Positions 8,828 to 17,872 are shown, counted from the stretch's first letter. The stretch is 64,000 nucleotides of DNA from Opitutaceae bacterium (GCA_018402455.1 JAGYIG010000008.1:1-64000), one strand, 5' to 3'. Translations and numbers: made by a program. The notes: a model not told the origin generated them from the sequence alone.

Positions 8828-11215
8828 ATGAATTTCCCGCGCTCCCTCCTGCCCCCGGTGATCGGGTTGGCCGTTGCCACCGGCGCATTTTTTGCCGGTC
8901 GTTCTTCGGTCGACGGGCCGACCACTCCCCCGGACCGCAGTCCGCTCGGCGAGCTTCCCCCCATCCCGGAGATTTCCGTTCCTCACGAACGTTTGGATCT
9001 GACCGGGCAACCTCCCTTGGAGGAGATCATGCGCGACGTCGATCGAGTCGCCCGGAGCGGCCATTGGCAGATGACCAAGCGCTGGGAAATCATCATCAAC
9101 GCCCTCGATGCCGCCGATCTGCCTCGGCTGCTGCGGGGACTCGAAAAGCACCCTTGGAACGGTGCTCGGATGAGGCTGACCCACGCCTTCTATTCGCGAT
9201 GGGCGGAAATGGAACCTGCGGCCGCCCTCGCCCACGCCCAGCAACAAACCGACCGGCGTCACCGTGATCAGGCGATAAAAAGCGCGCTCCACGGCTGGGC
9301 GTATACTGACGCCGGAGCGCTCCGAGGCTGGGCCAACGCGCTGCCCGCCGGTGAGCTGCGCGACAAGGCCGTCAGAGCCCTCCTCCCCCATTTGGCCGCC
9401 CATGATCCCGCCGCCGCCCTCCAGTTGGCCCTGGCCGACGGGGGCACCAACGACCGGACCCGATGGTGGCAGATTTTTTCGATCTGGGGGAACACCGATC
9501 CCGCCGGAGCCCTCAGCGCCATCAAACGCGAGCTCCCGCCGGCCGAACAGGCCGCGGCGCAGCGACAAGTCGTGCAGGCGTGGGTCCAATCCGATCCGCC
9601 CGCTGCATTGGCCTGGGTGGAAAGCCAGCCCATCACTTCGCGCCACTCCCTGCTGCAATTGGCGCTGGGGGCTTGGGCCACCAGTGAGCCTGAAGCCGCG
9701 GCCCGCTATGCCGAGTCCGTGCCTCCCGGACCGGCCCGCGCCCAATTCCTCCAACAGGTCGCATCCTCGTGGGCCCAGCGCGATCCCGCCGCCGCCGTCG
9801 GGTGGCTCTCCGCCCTTCCCCAAGGTTCGGTAACACCCCAAGCCTACGCCGGAGTCTTCAGCACCATCGCCCTCCAAGACCCCGACCGCGCGCTGAGCTT
9901 ACTCGCACAGGTTCCCTCCGGCCCCGCGCACAGCCTGACTCAACAACACATCGTGCAAATGATCAGCCAACGCGATCCCTTGCGCGCCGCCGAAGTCGCC
10001 CTGCAGATGCCCGCGGGCCATGAGCGGGACCAAGCCCTCCACCAAACCTTCCATCGCATGGCCGCATCCGATCCGGCCGGCGCGTTTGAACTGGCCCGCC
10101 AATTGCCGGCCAATTCATCCCGCCAACGCATGCTGCAGCAGATCATGACCAACTGGGCGCAGGCGGATCCCGCCGCCGCCATCGCGGCCGCCGATCAAGT
10201 CGAGCTGGGGGCCAACACCCACCAGGTCGTCGCCACCGCCTTGGCGCAGATGGCCCGCCAGGATCCCGAACGCGCGATCGCCTACGTCCAATCCCTGCCG
10301 GACGGCACTCCCCGCCACGAGGCCCTGCAACGCATGGCCTCGACCCTCGCTCCCGACGATCCGGAAATGGCCGCGCTCATTGCTTCGGCCCTGCCCAACG
10401 GCAATCACCTGGTGAACGCGGCCGTCAGCATCGCGGGAGCCTACGCTCAGCGCGACCCGGGCCCCGCCATCGCCTGGGCGGAGAGCCTGCCCGCCGGCAA
10501 TGCGCGCAACAACGCCACCAATCAAGTGATCTCCACCCTGGCCGCCCAACAGCCCGATGCGGCCCTCGCCCTGGCCCTCCGCCAGCCCGGGGGCCAATCC
10601 CGGGACCAGGCCATCAGCTCCCTGTTCAACTCCGTGCTCCGGCACGACCGCGCCAAGGCCACCCATCTGCTGCAACAAATTCCCCTCGGAGCCGACCGGG
10701 ATCAGGCCACCATCGCCCTGATCAATGATCTCGGACAATTTGAAGCCCGCCAAGCCACGTCGTTGCTATCGACGATCTCGTCCCCGCAACAAAAAGCCCA
10801 AGCCACTTCCCAGCTGATTCACGCTTGGGCCTACCAAGATCCCGCTGCCGCTGCCGCCTGGCTTGATCAAAACCCCACCGTGGGTGGCGGCACGGGGCAG
10901 GAATTTGCCAACCTCGCCAATGCCTGGACAAACAACGATCCCGCCGGCGCCGAACGTTGGGCTCGCGGCCTTTCTTCGGGCCCTGACCAGCAGCGGGCCT
11001 GGCAATCCATCGTCAATACCCTAAGTCATCAGAGCCCGTCGGAAGCCGCTCGTCTGATTCCTGAAATCAACGATGCCCGGGTGCGCCTCAACCAAAGCCT
11101 GCAACTCGCCCAGCAGTGGTTGCAGCAAGACCCAGCGGCCGCCCGCGCATGGATTCAGCGCAGCGACCTTGATTCGGACACCCAGCAACAGATTCTCAAC
11201 CAACCGGGCAACTGA
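8828..11215 (+). CDS. Large alpha-helical repeat protein (about 35-residue DP-A-A-W repeats)
   Basis: 795 residues from the ATG at 8828. A short N-terminal membrane or signal segment (LLPPVIGLAVATGAFFAG) is followed by roughly 18 or more tandem units of about 33-37 residues. Their consensus is WA..DP.AA..WA..LP.G..R..A, as in WAQRDPAAAVGWLSALPQG and YAQRDPGPAIAWAESLPAG. Each unit should make two antiparallel helices, so the protein is probably a long superhelical solenoid facing the periplasm or outside. Similar repeat proteins are common in Verrucomicrobiota and Planctomycetes (from memory), with no known function. No catalytic domain is present. The gene ends 6 bases before the convergent thioredoxin gene. 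Confidence 0.75.
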   Translation: MNFPRSLLPPVIGLAVATGAFFAGRSSVDGPTTPPDRSPLGELPPIPEISVPHERLDLTGQPPLEEIMRDVDRVARSGHWQMTKRWEIIINALDAADLPRLLRGLEKHPWNGARMRLTHAFYSRWAEMEPAAALAHAQQQTDRRHRDQAIKSALHGWAYTDAGALRGWANALPAGELRDKAVRALLPHLAAHDPAAALQLALADGGTNDRTRWWQIFSIWGNTDPAGALSAIKRELPPAEQAAAQRQVVQAWVQSDPPAALAWVESQPITSRHSLLQLALGAWATSEPEAAARYAESVPPGPARAQFLQQVASSWAQRDPAAAVGWLSALPQGSVTPQAYAGVFSTIALQDPDRALSLLAQVPSGPAHSLTQQHIVQMISQRDPLRAAEVALQMPAGHERDQALHQTFHRMAASDPAGAFELARQLPANSSRQRMLQQIMTNWAQADPAAAIAAADQVELGANTHQVVATALAQMARQDPERAIAYVQSLPDGTPRHEALQRMASTLAPDDPEMAALIASALPNGNHLVNAAVSIAGAYAQRDPGPAIAWAESLPAGNARNNATNQVISTLAAQQPDAALALALRQPGGQSRDQAISSLFNSVLRHDRAKATHLLQQIPLGADRDQATIALINDLGQFEARQATSLLSTISSPQQKAQATSQLIHAWAYQDPAAAAAWLDQNPTVGGGTGQEFANLANAWTNNDPAGAERWARGLSSGPDQQRAWQSIVNTLSHQSPSEAARLIPEINDARVRLNQSLQLAQQWLQQDPAAARAWIQRSDLDSDTQQQILNQPGN

Positions 11216-11221
11216 AACTGA

Positions 11222-11716
11222 CTACCACTGCCCCTTCACGCTGTCCTTGAGCATCTGCTGGAGCATGTCGAAACGAACTTCACCGTAGTTGATCGCGTAG
11301 CGCATGCGGCTGTCGCGAAACACCCACGTCGTCGGCATCCACGTGACCGGCACGCCGAGCAGCTCGCTGACCCGTTCACCTTGTCGACTCGCTTGGTTGG
11401 GATGGCGCCAGATCTTCAGATTCGGCTGATCGCCCAACCCATACTTGGCCAACCAGCCCGCATCGTCCTCGTCACTGTTCCAGACCGAGACAAAGATGAA
11501 GGTCACCTCGGGATTCGCCTCGATGAAGTTCTTCCAACCGTGGTCGTCGTGTTCATTGACGCAGTTGATGCACCAGCTGGCCCACGGATGGACCACGGTG
11601 ATGCCTTCACTCGAGACGGCTTCGAACAGGCGTGCTTCGAAGGCTTCGACCGACTCGGCCCGCCCGGGGACGAGGGCGGCGAAACTGAGCGTGAGGAGAA
11701 AAAATAGCTTTTGCAT
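11222..11716 (-). CDS. Secreted thioredoxin-like protein
   Basis: 164 residues. The N-terminus MQKLFFLLTLSFAALVPGRA is a signal peptide. The thioredoxin fold has the active site WASWCINC (CxxC with Ile-Asn) near residue 46, the strand VTFIFVSVWNSDED, and a cis-Pro region VPVTWMPTTWVF. It should reduce or receive thiols in the periplasm. The partner is unknown; no cytochrome-maturation gene is adjacent. It is convergent with the repeat protein and lies 34 bases downstream of the nitroreductase gene on the same strand. Confidence 0.85.
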   Translation of the reverse strand: MQKLFFLLTLSFAALVPGRAESVEAFEARLFEAVSSEGITVVHPWASWCINCVNEHDDHGWKNFIEANPEVTFIFVSVWNSDEDDAGWLAKYGLGDQPNLKIWRHPNQASRQGERVSELLGVPVTWMPTTWVFRDSRMRYAINYGEVRFDMLQQMLKDSVKGQW

Positions 11717-11750
11717 AAGGTTGGGAAGGAAGAGGCCGACGGTTATTCCC

Positions 11751-12416
11751 TCAAATCACCGTGGCGATTTCAGCGAAGGATTTCTTGGACACGACCGGCA
11801 CCCGCGCGCCCGCTTCCGGATACCCCACCACCAGGAGCAGAAAGGGTTTCTCGGTCGCCGGACGATCGAGCAGGTCGTTGAGGAAATTCATGGGACTCGG
11901 CGTATGGGTGAGCGTGGCCAGCCCCGCTTGATGGAGGGCCGTGATCAATACCCCCGTGGCGATGCCCACCGACTCCTTGGGGTAATAGGTCGGCTGCCGC
12001 TCGCCGTCGGCAGTTTCATACGCGTTGACCGAGAAGACGGCAATGAGCCATGGCGCGCGCTCCAGGTAGGGTTTGATCGCATCGGTGCCAAAGGGCTTCA
12101 AAACATCCAACCACGCTTGGGGCGCGCGGCTGGCATAGAACCTCCGCTCCTCCGCTTCACTCGCGGCGCGGATGCGCGATTTCAGTGCAGGATCCTGGAC
12201 CGCCACAAAATGCCACGGCTGCAGGTTCGCGCCACTGGGGACCGTGGCGGCCGCCCGAATGCAGGTCGTGATGATCTGCTCCGGCACCGGATCCGCGGAA
12301 AATTGCCGCACCGACCGACGCTTGCTCACCAAGGCATGAAACGCGTCCGCCGCGGCCTGCATGGTCGCTGCGTCTTGTCGGGCGAACGCCAATGGCTCCA
12401 TGGGTCTTTCGTCCAT
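11751..12416 (-). CDS. Nitroreductase family protein
   Basis: 221 residues. The FMN-binding nitroreductase fold is recognisable from [19 protein letters not shown] near the N-terminus (FMN phosphate Arg cluster), [42 protein letters not shown] in the second half, and a C-terminal [19 protein letters not shown]. These are the canonical positions of the BluB/NfnB-like oxidoreductase superfamily. It is probably a flavin-dependent NAD(P)H oxidoreductase acting on nitro, quinone or similar compounds; the substrate is not predictable. It is the upstream member of a two-gene minus-strand pair with the thioredoxin gene. Confidence 0.88.
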   Translation of the reverse strand: MDERPMEPLAFARQDAATMQAAADAFHALVSKRRSVRQFSADPVPEQIITTCIRAAATVPSGANLQPWHFVAVQDPALKSRIRAASEAEERRFYASRAPQAWLDVLKPFGTDAIKPYLERAPWLIAVFSVNAYETADGERQPTYYPKESVGIATGVLITALHQAGLATLTHTPSPMNFLNDLLDRPATEKPFLLLVVGYPEAGARVPVVSKKSFAEIATVI

Positions 12417-12680
12417 CAGACCGAACGGTGGCCGCCTCTCCCGGGTTTGTCTGCACTTTTCCGAGTCGCCGGGGCCGGATCAAGGCTCGCCACCGCCGGA
12501 GTGTGGTTTAGGTTATTCTCAGCCACGAGTTGGCCGAACCGAGTTTAGCCCCGTTCGAGTGGTTTTGTTCGCTGGTGCCGGGTTGGCCGACCCGCCGCAA
12601 GCTGACGGCTGACGATCGGGCTCCCCCCACATCGGCTGACAATTTTTGGCCAGAACAGGCACCCTCAATTCACCCCTCCC

Positions 12681-12911
12681 ATGTCCAAAATCAAAATCTA
12701 CACGACCCTCATCGCCGCGGCGCTCATGGCCATCATCATCGCCCAGAACACCACCGTCGTGGAAACCAAAATTCTGTTCGTCACGATCGCCATGCCGCGA
12801 GCCGCCCTGTTGGCCGTCACGTTGCTCATCGGCATCGTCACCGGGATCTCCCTGGCTCTCGGTTGGGGACACAAACACAAATCTGCCGATGACTCCGCTT
12901 CGACCGATTGA
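12681..12911 (+). CDS. Small LapA-domain membrane protein
   Basis: 76 residues with two TM helices (about 8-22 and 41-62) and a short charged tail. ALMAIIIAQNTTVVETKILF is the typical LapA (DUF1049) start: first helix, then the conserved Asn and Val pattern. Start ATG 12681 has no Shine-Dalgarno but a CACCCCTCCC leader. It is followed 31 bases later by the TonB_C-like gene. A longer LapA-type protein lies at 36-461, so the genome has at least two. Confidence 0.8.
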   Translation: MSKIKIYTTLIAAALMAIIIAQNTTVVETKILFVTIAMPRAALLAVTLLIGIVTGISLALGWGHKHKSADDSASTD

Positions 12912-12942
12912 CCCGCCGCCAACCGCTCGCAGCATCCTCCGT

Positions 12943-13695
12943 ATGTCCCAACGATCGTTCCGCCGCCCCCCGCCCCCCCGAACGTTGCCCGGGCTGATCG
13001 CCGTGGCTTTTCTCGCGGTGGCCACCCTCCAAGCGGAAGATAGACGCATCACGGTCGAAGGCTCGTTGGAGGTGATATTGCCCGTCGAGCTTCGGGGACT
13101 GCCGCTGGTCAATCCCCACGTGGATTTTCTCATTGATGTGGGCGAAGACGGCACCCTCTTCGATGCCATGCCGACCAAGTCCAACCATCGCGATCTACTT
13201 TCTCCGGCGATCGCCGCCATCCAAAAGGTCACCTTCACCCCCGCCATCGAAGACGGCGTGGCGGTGCGTTCCCGCGATTCCGTCCGGGTCGTTTTCTACG
13301 ATCCGGAACAACGGGCCTGGCGCCAGGGATCCGGACAACTGCCGTTCGGCGGCACCCCGGCGGACGCCGCCAAAAACCGCATCTTCGCGGCCTCCGCCGA
13401 GAGCTTTACGTATGGGATCAGCGACCGGGAGGAACTCGACAGTCCCATCACGCAACTACCGTCCACCCGCCGGGTCTACGCCTCTCAGGCCGGGGTGAAA
13501 ACCACCGGCGAGTGCCTCGTCGAATTCTACATCGGACCCAACGGCCGAGCCCGCTTTCCCCGGGCCTTGGAGAGCGACAGTGATGACGTCGCCATCAGCG
13601 CCGCCCTCACCTTGCTCGAAACCCGCTTCAATCCCCCGCGCAAAAACGGGCAACCCACCTACGTGAAAATCCAACAGCGGTTCCGCTTCGACTGA
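12943..13695 (+). CDS. Periplasmic protein with two TonB_C-like domains
   Basis: 250 residues from the ATG at 12943. A basic N-terminus and hydrophobic stretch (LIAVAFLAVATLQA) look like a signal peptide. Two similar halves follow. The first has VDFLIDVGEDGTLFDAMP...LLSPAIAAIQKVTFTPA; the second has CLVEFYIGPNGRARFPRALES...AALTLLETRFNPP. Both carry the pattern of the TonB C-terminal domain: strand, G-x-x-G-turn, helix with Ala, then F.P. It lacks the N-terminal TM anchor plus Pro-Glu/Pro-Lys rod of a real TonB, so it is probably not an energy transducer. No ExbB/ExbD or receptor is next to it. Confidence 0.72.
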   Translation: MSQRSFRRPPPPRTLPGLIAVAFLAVATLQAEDRRITVEGSLEVILPVELRGLPLVNPHVDFLIDVGEDGTLFDAMPTKSNHRDLLSPAIAAIQKVTFTPAIEDGVAVRSRDSVRVVFYDPEQRAWRQGSGQLPFGGTPADAAKNRIFAASAESFTYGISDREELDSPITQLPSTRRVYASQAGVKTTGECLVEFYIGPNGRARFPRALESDSDDVAISAALTLLETRFNPPRKNGQPTYVKIQQRFRFD

Positions 13696-13709
13696 GCCGA
13701 AAGAGTAAC

Positions 13710-13752
13710 GCCGTGCTTTCGCCGGCGTCTGCAGTGCCGGCGGCAGCACGGC
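13710..13752. repeat. Large palindrome between convergent genes
   Basis: Outer arms GCCGTGCT (13710-13717) and AGCACGGC (13745-13752) and inner arms CGCCGGC (13720-13726) and GCCGGCG (13736-13742) nest around a 9-base loop, with a 2x2 internal mismatch. It fills the 73-base gap between the TonB_C-like stop and the asnS stop. No T-tract follows in either direction. It may be a bidirectional transcription attenuator or a REP-like element. Confidence 0.7.
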
Positions 13753-13768
13753 ACTGCGTCATTAACGA

Positions 13769-15160
13769 TTAAAACGCCGCATTACCCGGCGTGCGGGCAA
13801 ACGGGATCACATCGCGAATGTTGGCCATGCCGGTCACGAACATGAGCATACGCTCGAAGCCCAACCCAAAGCCCGCGTGCGGCACACTGCCGTAGCGCCG
13901 GAGATCGAGATACCACCCGTAGTCGGCTTTGCTTAAACCGTGGCGCTCCATGTTGGCTTCGAGCACGTCCAGTCGTTCCTCGCGCTGACTGCCTCCCACG
14001 ATCTCGCCAATACCCGGCACCAGCACGTCCATCGCGGTGACGGTTTTCTGGTCATCATTGAGCCGCATGTAGAACGGCTTAATCTCCTTCGGGTAGTTGT
14101 AGACCGTCACCGGGCACTTGCAGTGCTCCTCCGCCAAATACCGTTCGTGCTCGGACTGGAGATTGTCGCCCCATTTCACCGGATGCTCCCAGGCTTTGCC
14201 GCTGGCTTCGATGATCGCGATGGCCTCGGTGTAACTCACCCGCTGGAAGGGGCGCTCCAAGACGAAGGCCAGACGCTCATCCAGCCCCTTGTCCACAAAC
14301 TTACCGAATAACGCCAGGTCGTCCGCACAGTGCTCCCGCACGTCCGCAATGAGGTATTTCACAAACTCCTCCGCCAGGTCCATGTTGCCGACCAGATCAG
14401 TGAAGGCCATCTCCGGCTCAATCATCCAAAACTCGCTCGCATGGCGCGAGGTGTTGGAATTCTCCGCGCGGAAGGTGGGACCAAAGGTGTAAACCTTGCC
14501 CATGGCACAGGCGAACACCTCCGCCTCCAACTGACCCGAAACCGTCAGGTAAGTCGGCCGGGCGAAGAAATCCTGACCATAATCGACGGCGCCGTCTTCC
14601 GTCTTGGGTGGATTCAACGGGTCCAAGGTCGAAACCCGAAACAACTCACCGGCGCCTTCGCAATCGCTCGCGGTGATCAGGGGCGTGTGCACGTAAACGA
14701 AACCCCGATCCTGATAAAACTGATGCACCGCGTAGGCCAGCCGACTCCGCACCCGAAAGACCGCACCAAAGAGATTCGCGCGTGGCCGCAGGTGGGCAAT
14801 CTCCCGCAGGAACTCCATGGAATGCCCCTTCTTTTGTAACGGGTAAGTTGCATCGGCTTTGCCCACCACGGTGAGCTCGCTGGCCTTTACCTCCCAGGTT
14901 TGGCCCTGGCCCTTCGATGCCACCAACTCCCCGGTTACGGCCAGCGCCGCGCCGGTGGTGATTTGCGGCATCAGTTCCGCATAACCCGGCAGCGTCGCAT
15001 CGGCGATCACCTGGAGATTCTTCAAACTCGAGCCATCGTTGAGCTCAATAAAGGAGAACGCCTTGCTGTCGCGCCGCGTGCGCACCCAGCCGTTGACCAG
15101 AATTTCCGGTGCCGGTGCGGCCGCCCGCAGGGCGTCTTTGACGGAAGTCGCTTTTAACAT
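13769..15160 (-). CDS. asnS: Asparagine--tRNA ligase
   Basis: 463 residues from the ATG at 15160; a TTG four codons upstream is possible. The N-terminal OB-fold anticodon domain has [20 protein letters not shown] and [12 protein letters not shown]. The class II catalytic core contains motif 2 ([16 protein letters not shown], typical of AsnRS and AspRS) and motif 3 [15 protein letters not shown]. It ends with [16 protein letters not shown], a hallmark of AsnRS. It charges tRNA-Asn in the cytoplasm, so this organism has direct asparaginylation. GGAGGG lies about 13 bases before the ATG. It is divergent from yqhD with a 29-bp dyad between them. Confidence 0.97.
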   Translation of the reverse strand: MLKATSVKDALRAAAPAPEILVNGWVRTRRDSKAFSFIELNDGSSLKNLQVIADATLPGYAELMPQITTGAALAVTGELVASKGQGQTWEVKASELTVVGKADATYPLQKKGHSMEFLREIAHLRPRANLFGAVFRVRSRLAYAVHQFYQDRGFVYVHTPLITASDCEGAGELFRVSTLDPLNPPKTEDGAVDYGQDFFARPTYLTVSGQLEAEVFACAMGKVYTFGPTFRAENSNTSRHASEFWMIEPEMAFTDLVGNMDLAEEFVKYLIADVREHCADDLALFGKFVDKGLDERLAFVLERPFQRVSYTEAIAIIEASGKAWEHPVKWGDNLQSEHERYLAEEHCKCPVTVYNYPKEIKPFYMRLNDDQKTVTAMDVLVPGIGEIVGGSQREERLDVLEANMERHGLSKADYGWYLDLRRYGSVPHAGFGLGFERMLMFVTGMANIRDVIPFARTPGNAAF

Positions 15161-15222
15161 GCATCCAACCAATCCCTCCCCCCGCCACCCGCAATCCGAT
15201 TCCCGCCCAAACCCATGGAATC

Positions 15223-15251
15223 AAAAGTGTCACCATTATGGTTACACTTTT
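15223..15251. promoter_or_regulatory. 29-bp near-perfect dyad, putative repressor or activator operator
   Basis: The arms 15223-15236 and 15238-15251 around T15237 match at 13 of 14 positions; the only mismatch is C15231 against T15243. The half site is AAAAGTGT-n-ACCAT. It lies 78 bases before the yqhD start and 62 bases before the asnS start on the other strand. This looks like a dimer binding site. E. coli yqhD is controlled by an AraC-type protein; here the symmetry fits better a homodimer such as HxlR, MarR or TetR type (inference). No regulator gene is in the neighbourhood. Confidence 0.7.
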
Positions 15252-15329
15252 CGCGTCAGGCCCCGCGCCCTCAAAGTTTAATGACGGTGAGGTTGCGGGG
15301 AGAATAAAGTCCGCCACGATGGGAGCAGC

Positions 15330-16487
15330 ATGGATAATTTCACGTTTCACAATCCCACCCGCATTCACTTCGGCAAAGGCCAGATCGAAAAGGTCGGCTC
15401 CGAGATCCCGGCATCTGCCACCGTGCTCCTCCTCGCCGGCGGCGGCTCGATCAAGGCCAACGGGGTCTATGATCAGGTCACGGCTGCGCTCGCGGGCCGG
15501 ACGGTGCATGAGCACTGGGGGGTAGAGGCCAACCCCGACTTCGATACGCTCCTGCCTGCGGTCGAGCTGTGCCGGACCGAAAAAATCGATTGGGTGCTAG
15601 CCGTGGGCGGTGGGTCCGTGCTCGACGGAGCGAAGTTTGTTTGCGCCGCCGTCAACTACGAGGGTGATCCGTGGCAAATCCTGCAAGACCAAGGAGCGTC
15701 CGTCACTTCGGCGCTGCCCTTGGGCACGGTGCTCACCCTTCCTGCCACCGGCTCCGAAGCCAATGGGGCATCCGTGATCAGCCGCCGGAAGCACAAGGCC
15801 AAACTCCATTTCATCAGCCCGTTGGTTTATCCCCGGTTTTCGATTCTCGATCCCGAAACCACCTTCACCCTGCCTCCGCGCCAGATCGCGAATGGGATCG
15901 GTGACGCGTTTTGCCATGTCGTCGAGCAATACCTGACCTTTCCCGCCCGCGCCGCCGTCCAGGACGAATTCGCCGAGTCGATTCTGCGCGTGTTGATCAA
16001 GGAAGGGCCGCAGACGCTGGCCCATCCCACCGACTACGATGCCCGCGCCAATCTGGTCTGGGGCGCCACCTGTGCCCTGCAGGGCATGATTGGGGTCGGG
16101 GTGCCCCAAGACTGGTCCACTCACATGATTGGGCATGAGCTCACCGCCCTCCACGGCATCGATCACGCCCGCACATTGGCCATCGTCCTGCCGGCGCTGC
16201 TCGAAGCCCAACGCGGCACCAAGTCCGGCAAGCTGCTGCAATACGCCGAACGCGTCTGGGGGATCTCCATCGGCGACGACGAATCGCGCATCACGGCCGC
16301 GATTGAAAAAACGCGCGAGTTTTACGAGGCCATCGGCATCCCGACCCGTTTGCATGATTACGACGTGTCCGCCGATGTTGCGCCGCAGGTCGCCGCTCGC
16401 TTGGCCGCCCGAGGCATGACGGCCATCGGCGAACATCAGGATCTGACTCCCGATCGGATCGAGGCGATCCTGCGCGCCGCGGCTTGA
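15330..16487 (+). CDS. yqhD: NADPH-dependent aldehyde reductase / iron-containing alcohol dehydrogenase
   Basis: 385 residues, almost exactly the length of E. coli YqhD. The start MDNFTFHNPTRIHFGKGQ is characteristic. GGGS at 93-96 binds the nucleotide. TGSEANGASVISRR, NGIGDAFCHVVEQYLTF and HMIGHELTALHGIDHARTL carry the metal ligands and are near-identical in layout to YqhD. It reduces toxic aldehydes (acrolein, methylglyoxal, furfural, malondialdehyde) using NADPH in the cytoplasm; this activity is known for the family. A GGGAG eight bases before the ATG supports the start. It is probably controlled through the dyad at 15223-15251. Confidence 0.95.
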   Translation: MDNFTFHNPTRIHFGKGQIEKVGSEIPASATVLLLAGGGSIKANGVYDQVTAALAGRTVHEHWGVEANPDFDTLLPAVELCRTEKIDWVLAVGGGSVLDGAKFVCAAVNYEGDPWQILQDQGASVTSALPLGTVLTLPATGSEANGASVISRRKHKAKLHFISPLVYPRFSILDPETTFTLPPRQIANGIGDAFCHVVEQYLTFPARAAVQDEFAESILRVLIKEGPQTLAHPTDYDARANLVWGATCALQGMIGVGVPQDWSTHMIGHELTALHGIDHARTLAIVLPALLEAQRGTKSGKLLQYAERVWGISIGDDESRITAAIEKTREFYEAIGIPTRLHDYDVSADVAPQVAARLAARGMTAIGEHQDLTPDRIEAILRAAA

Positions 16488-16505
16488 TCCCGCCCTCCCT
16501 CGAAG

Positions 16506-16536
16506 GCACCGGCGGGCTCACTCCGTTCGCCGGTGC
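16506..16536. repeat. Perfect 9-bp-arm hairpin between convergent genes
   Basis: GCACCGGCG (16506-16514) pairs perfectly with CGCCGGTGC (16528-16536) over a 13-base loop, and it abuts the stop codon of the minus-strand gene at 16537. It lies between the yqhD stop (16487) and that gene. No T-run follows, so it may only slow transcription or stabilise 3' ends. Confidence 0.65.
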
Positions 16537-17872
16537 TCAGTAACGCTTGCCGACAATCGCCCCGGAGCCGTCTTTGAAAAACAGCACGTTTTCGTGCGGG
16601 TCGATGGTATCGAACACGATGCCCAGCCCGTGATCGACGGTATCCCCTCGCTTGACCAAGACTCCGTTGATGAACGCGCGGGGGTTGCTGGTCTCTGCCA
16701 CCCCGCTGATCACGGCGTCATTCACCCACTCGCGAAAGGCGGAGGAGGGTACCAAACCGTTAGGGCTTTGGGCCGTCGGATTCGGATCACTCCTCCCCGT
16801 CGCCGAAGCACCGCTGCCGGTGCCGGTGCCCGCCTGAGCTTCGGCCTCAAATGCGGCTGAGATCGCGTCGGCCTCCGCCGCTTTTCGTCGTGGCCCGCCA
16901 CGGCAACCCTGGCCTTGTCCACCAACTGGCCCGCCATCGACAGGGCTCCTTTCGCGGCGTCCGATACCGCAGCGCCGGGATCGGTGAGAAGGGGGTGCCG
17001 GGGTTTCGGCCACCGCGCTTCCAGCGGAGCCGCATAAGGGTTCAACTCCGGGGCGGAGGAAAAAGGGTGTACACCATAGCCCCCGCCACCGATAGCCCCA
17101 GCACCATCAAGATCACGACGAAAAGCAGCAATCTTGAAAATGGGACGTTGCTCCGGCGCAGTCGCTTGCGCGCGGGAGCCTCGTTTCGTCGTCCTCATCG
17201 CCGTCATCCAGCGGAAGGGGGCGGGAGGCGGCAACGGTGGGGTGGTCGCCAGTTGCCCGCCGCGTCTGTGACAACCGGCAGCGGCGGGGGTAAACTCGGA
17301 TCGCCGGGGCCCCTTGGGGCGGGGCGGGAGGGAGACGGCGGGAAAGCGGCGCGTCGCCGACGAACCCGTCGACTGTTGGGGCGGCTCCTGGCGGGAGCGG
17401 CGGGCTTGGCCGATTCCGCCGCATCGTTGGTGTGGACGGTGGACAGCACCAGATGCCCGGGCAGGGCGGCCTGCACCGCCGGGTCGATCGCGGGGTTGGT
17501 CTCATCGCGGTGTTCCACCAAGGGGGGAGCCGGATCGCCGGACTCGAGTCTGGCCTCAGTCGCCGGGTCAGCCGGCGGCTGGGCCGTGAGTCGGGGCTTA
17601 AGCCGCGGCGGCGGCGGGGGCGCTTGATCGGGCGCGGGGGAAACGGGAGGGGCCGGAGCAGGCTCCGGGGAGGGTTCGGATTTGAGCGAAAGCTTGGGCT
17701 TGGCTCGGGTTTTACTGGCGGCCGTTTCGGTCTCCGGCTTTTTCTTGGGCTGGAGGGTCAGTTTAGGCGCCACCGCTTCGGCCGAACCGACATCATCTCC
17801 GCCCGATTTGTCATCATCGGGTTTCTTGCGGGGCCGAAGGCTCAAAGCAGGTGGCTCTGACTCGTCGCTCAT
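16537..17872 (-). pseudogene. Frame-broken proline-rich, single-TM protein with GspB/GspC-like C-terminus
   Basis: From the ATG at 17872 (MSDESEPPALSLRPRKKP) the sequence reads as Pro/Lys/Ala-rich, then an acidic DDGDEDDETRL, a basic RKRLRR and a TM helix (about 17140-17070, LLLFVVILMVLGLSVAGAMV). SAPELNPYAAPLE follows, then a helical stretch and a C-terminal domain INGVLVKRGDTVDHGLGIVF...NVLFFKDGSGAIVGKRY. These parts lie in different frames, needing switches near 17235, 17180, 17060 (in a TTTTTCC run) and 16905. The C-terminus resembles type II secretion GspB/GspC-like beta domains. In the N-terminal frame, around 17412-17480, is VQAALPGHLVLSTVHTNDA, strikingly like GspE/PilB. Whether the breaks are real or sequencing errors is unknown. 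Confidence 0.6.
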
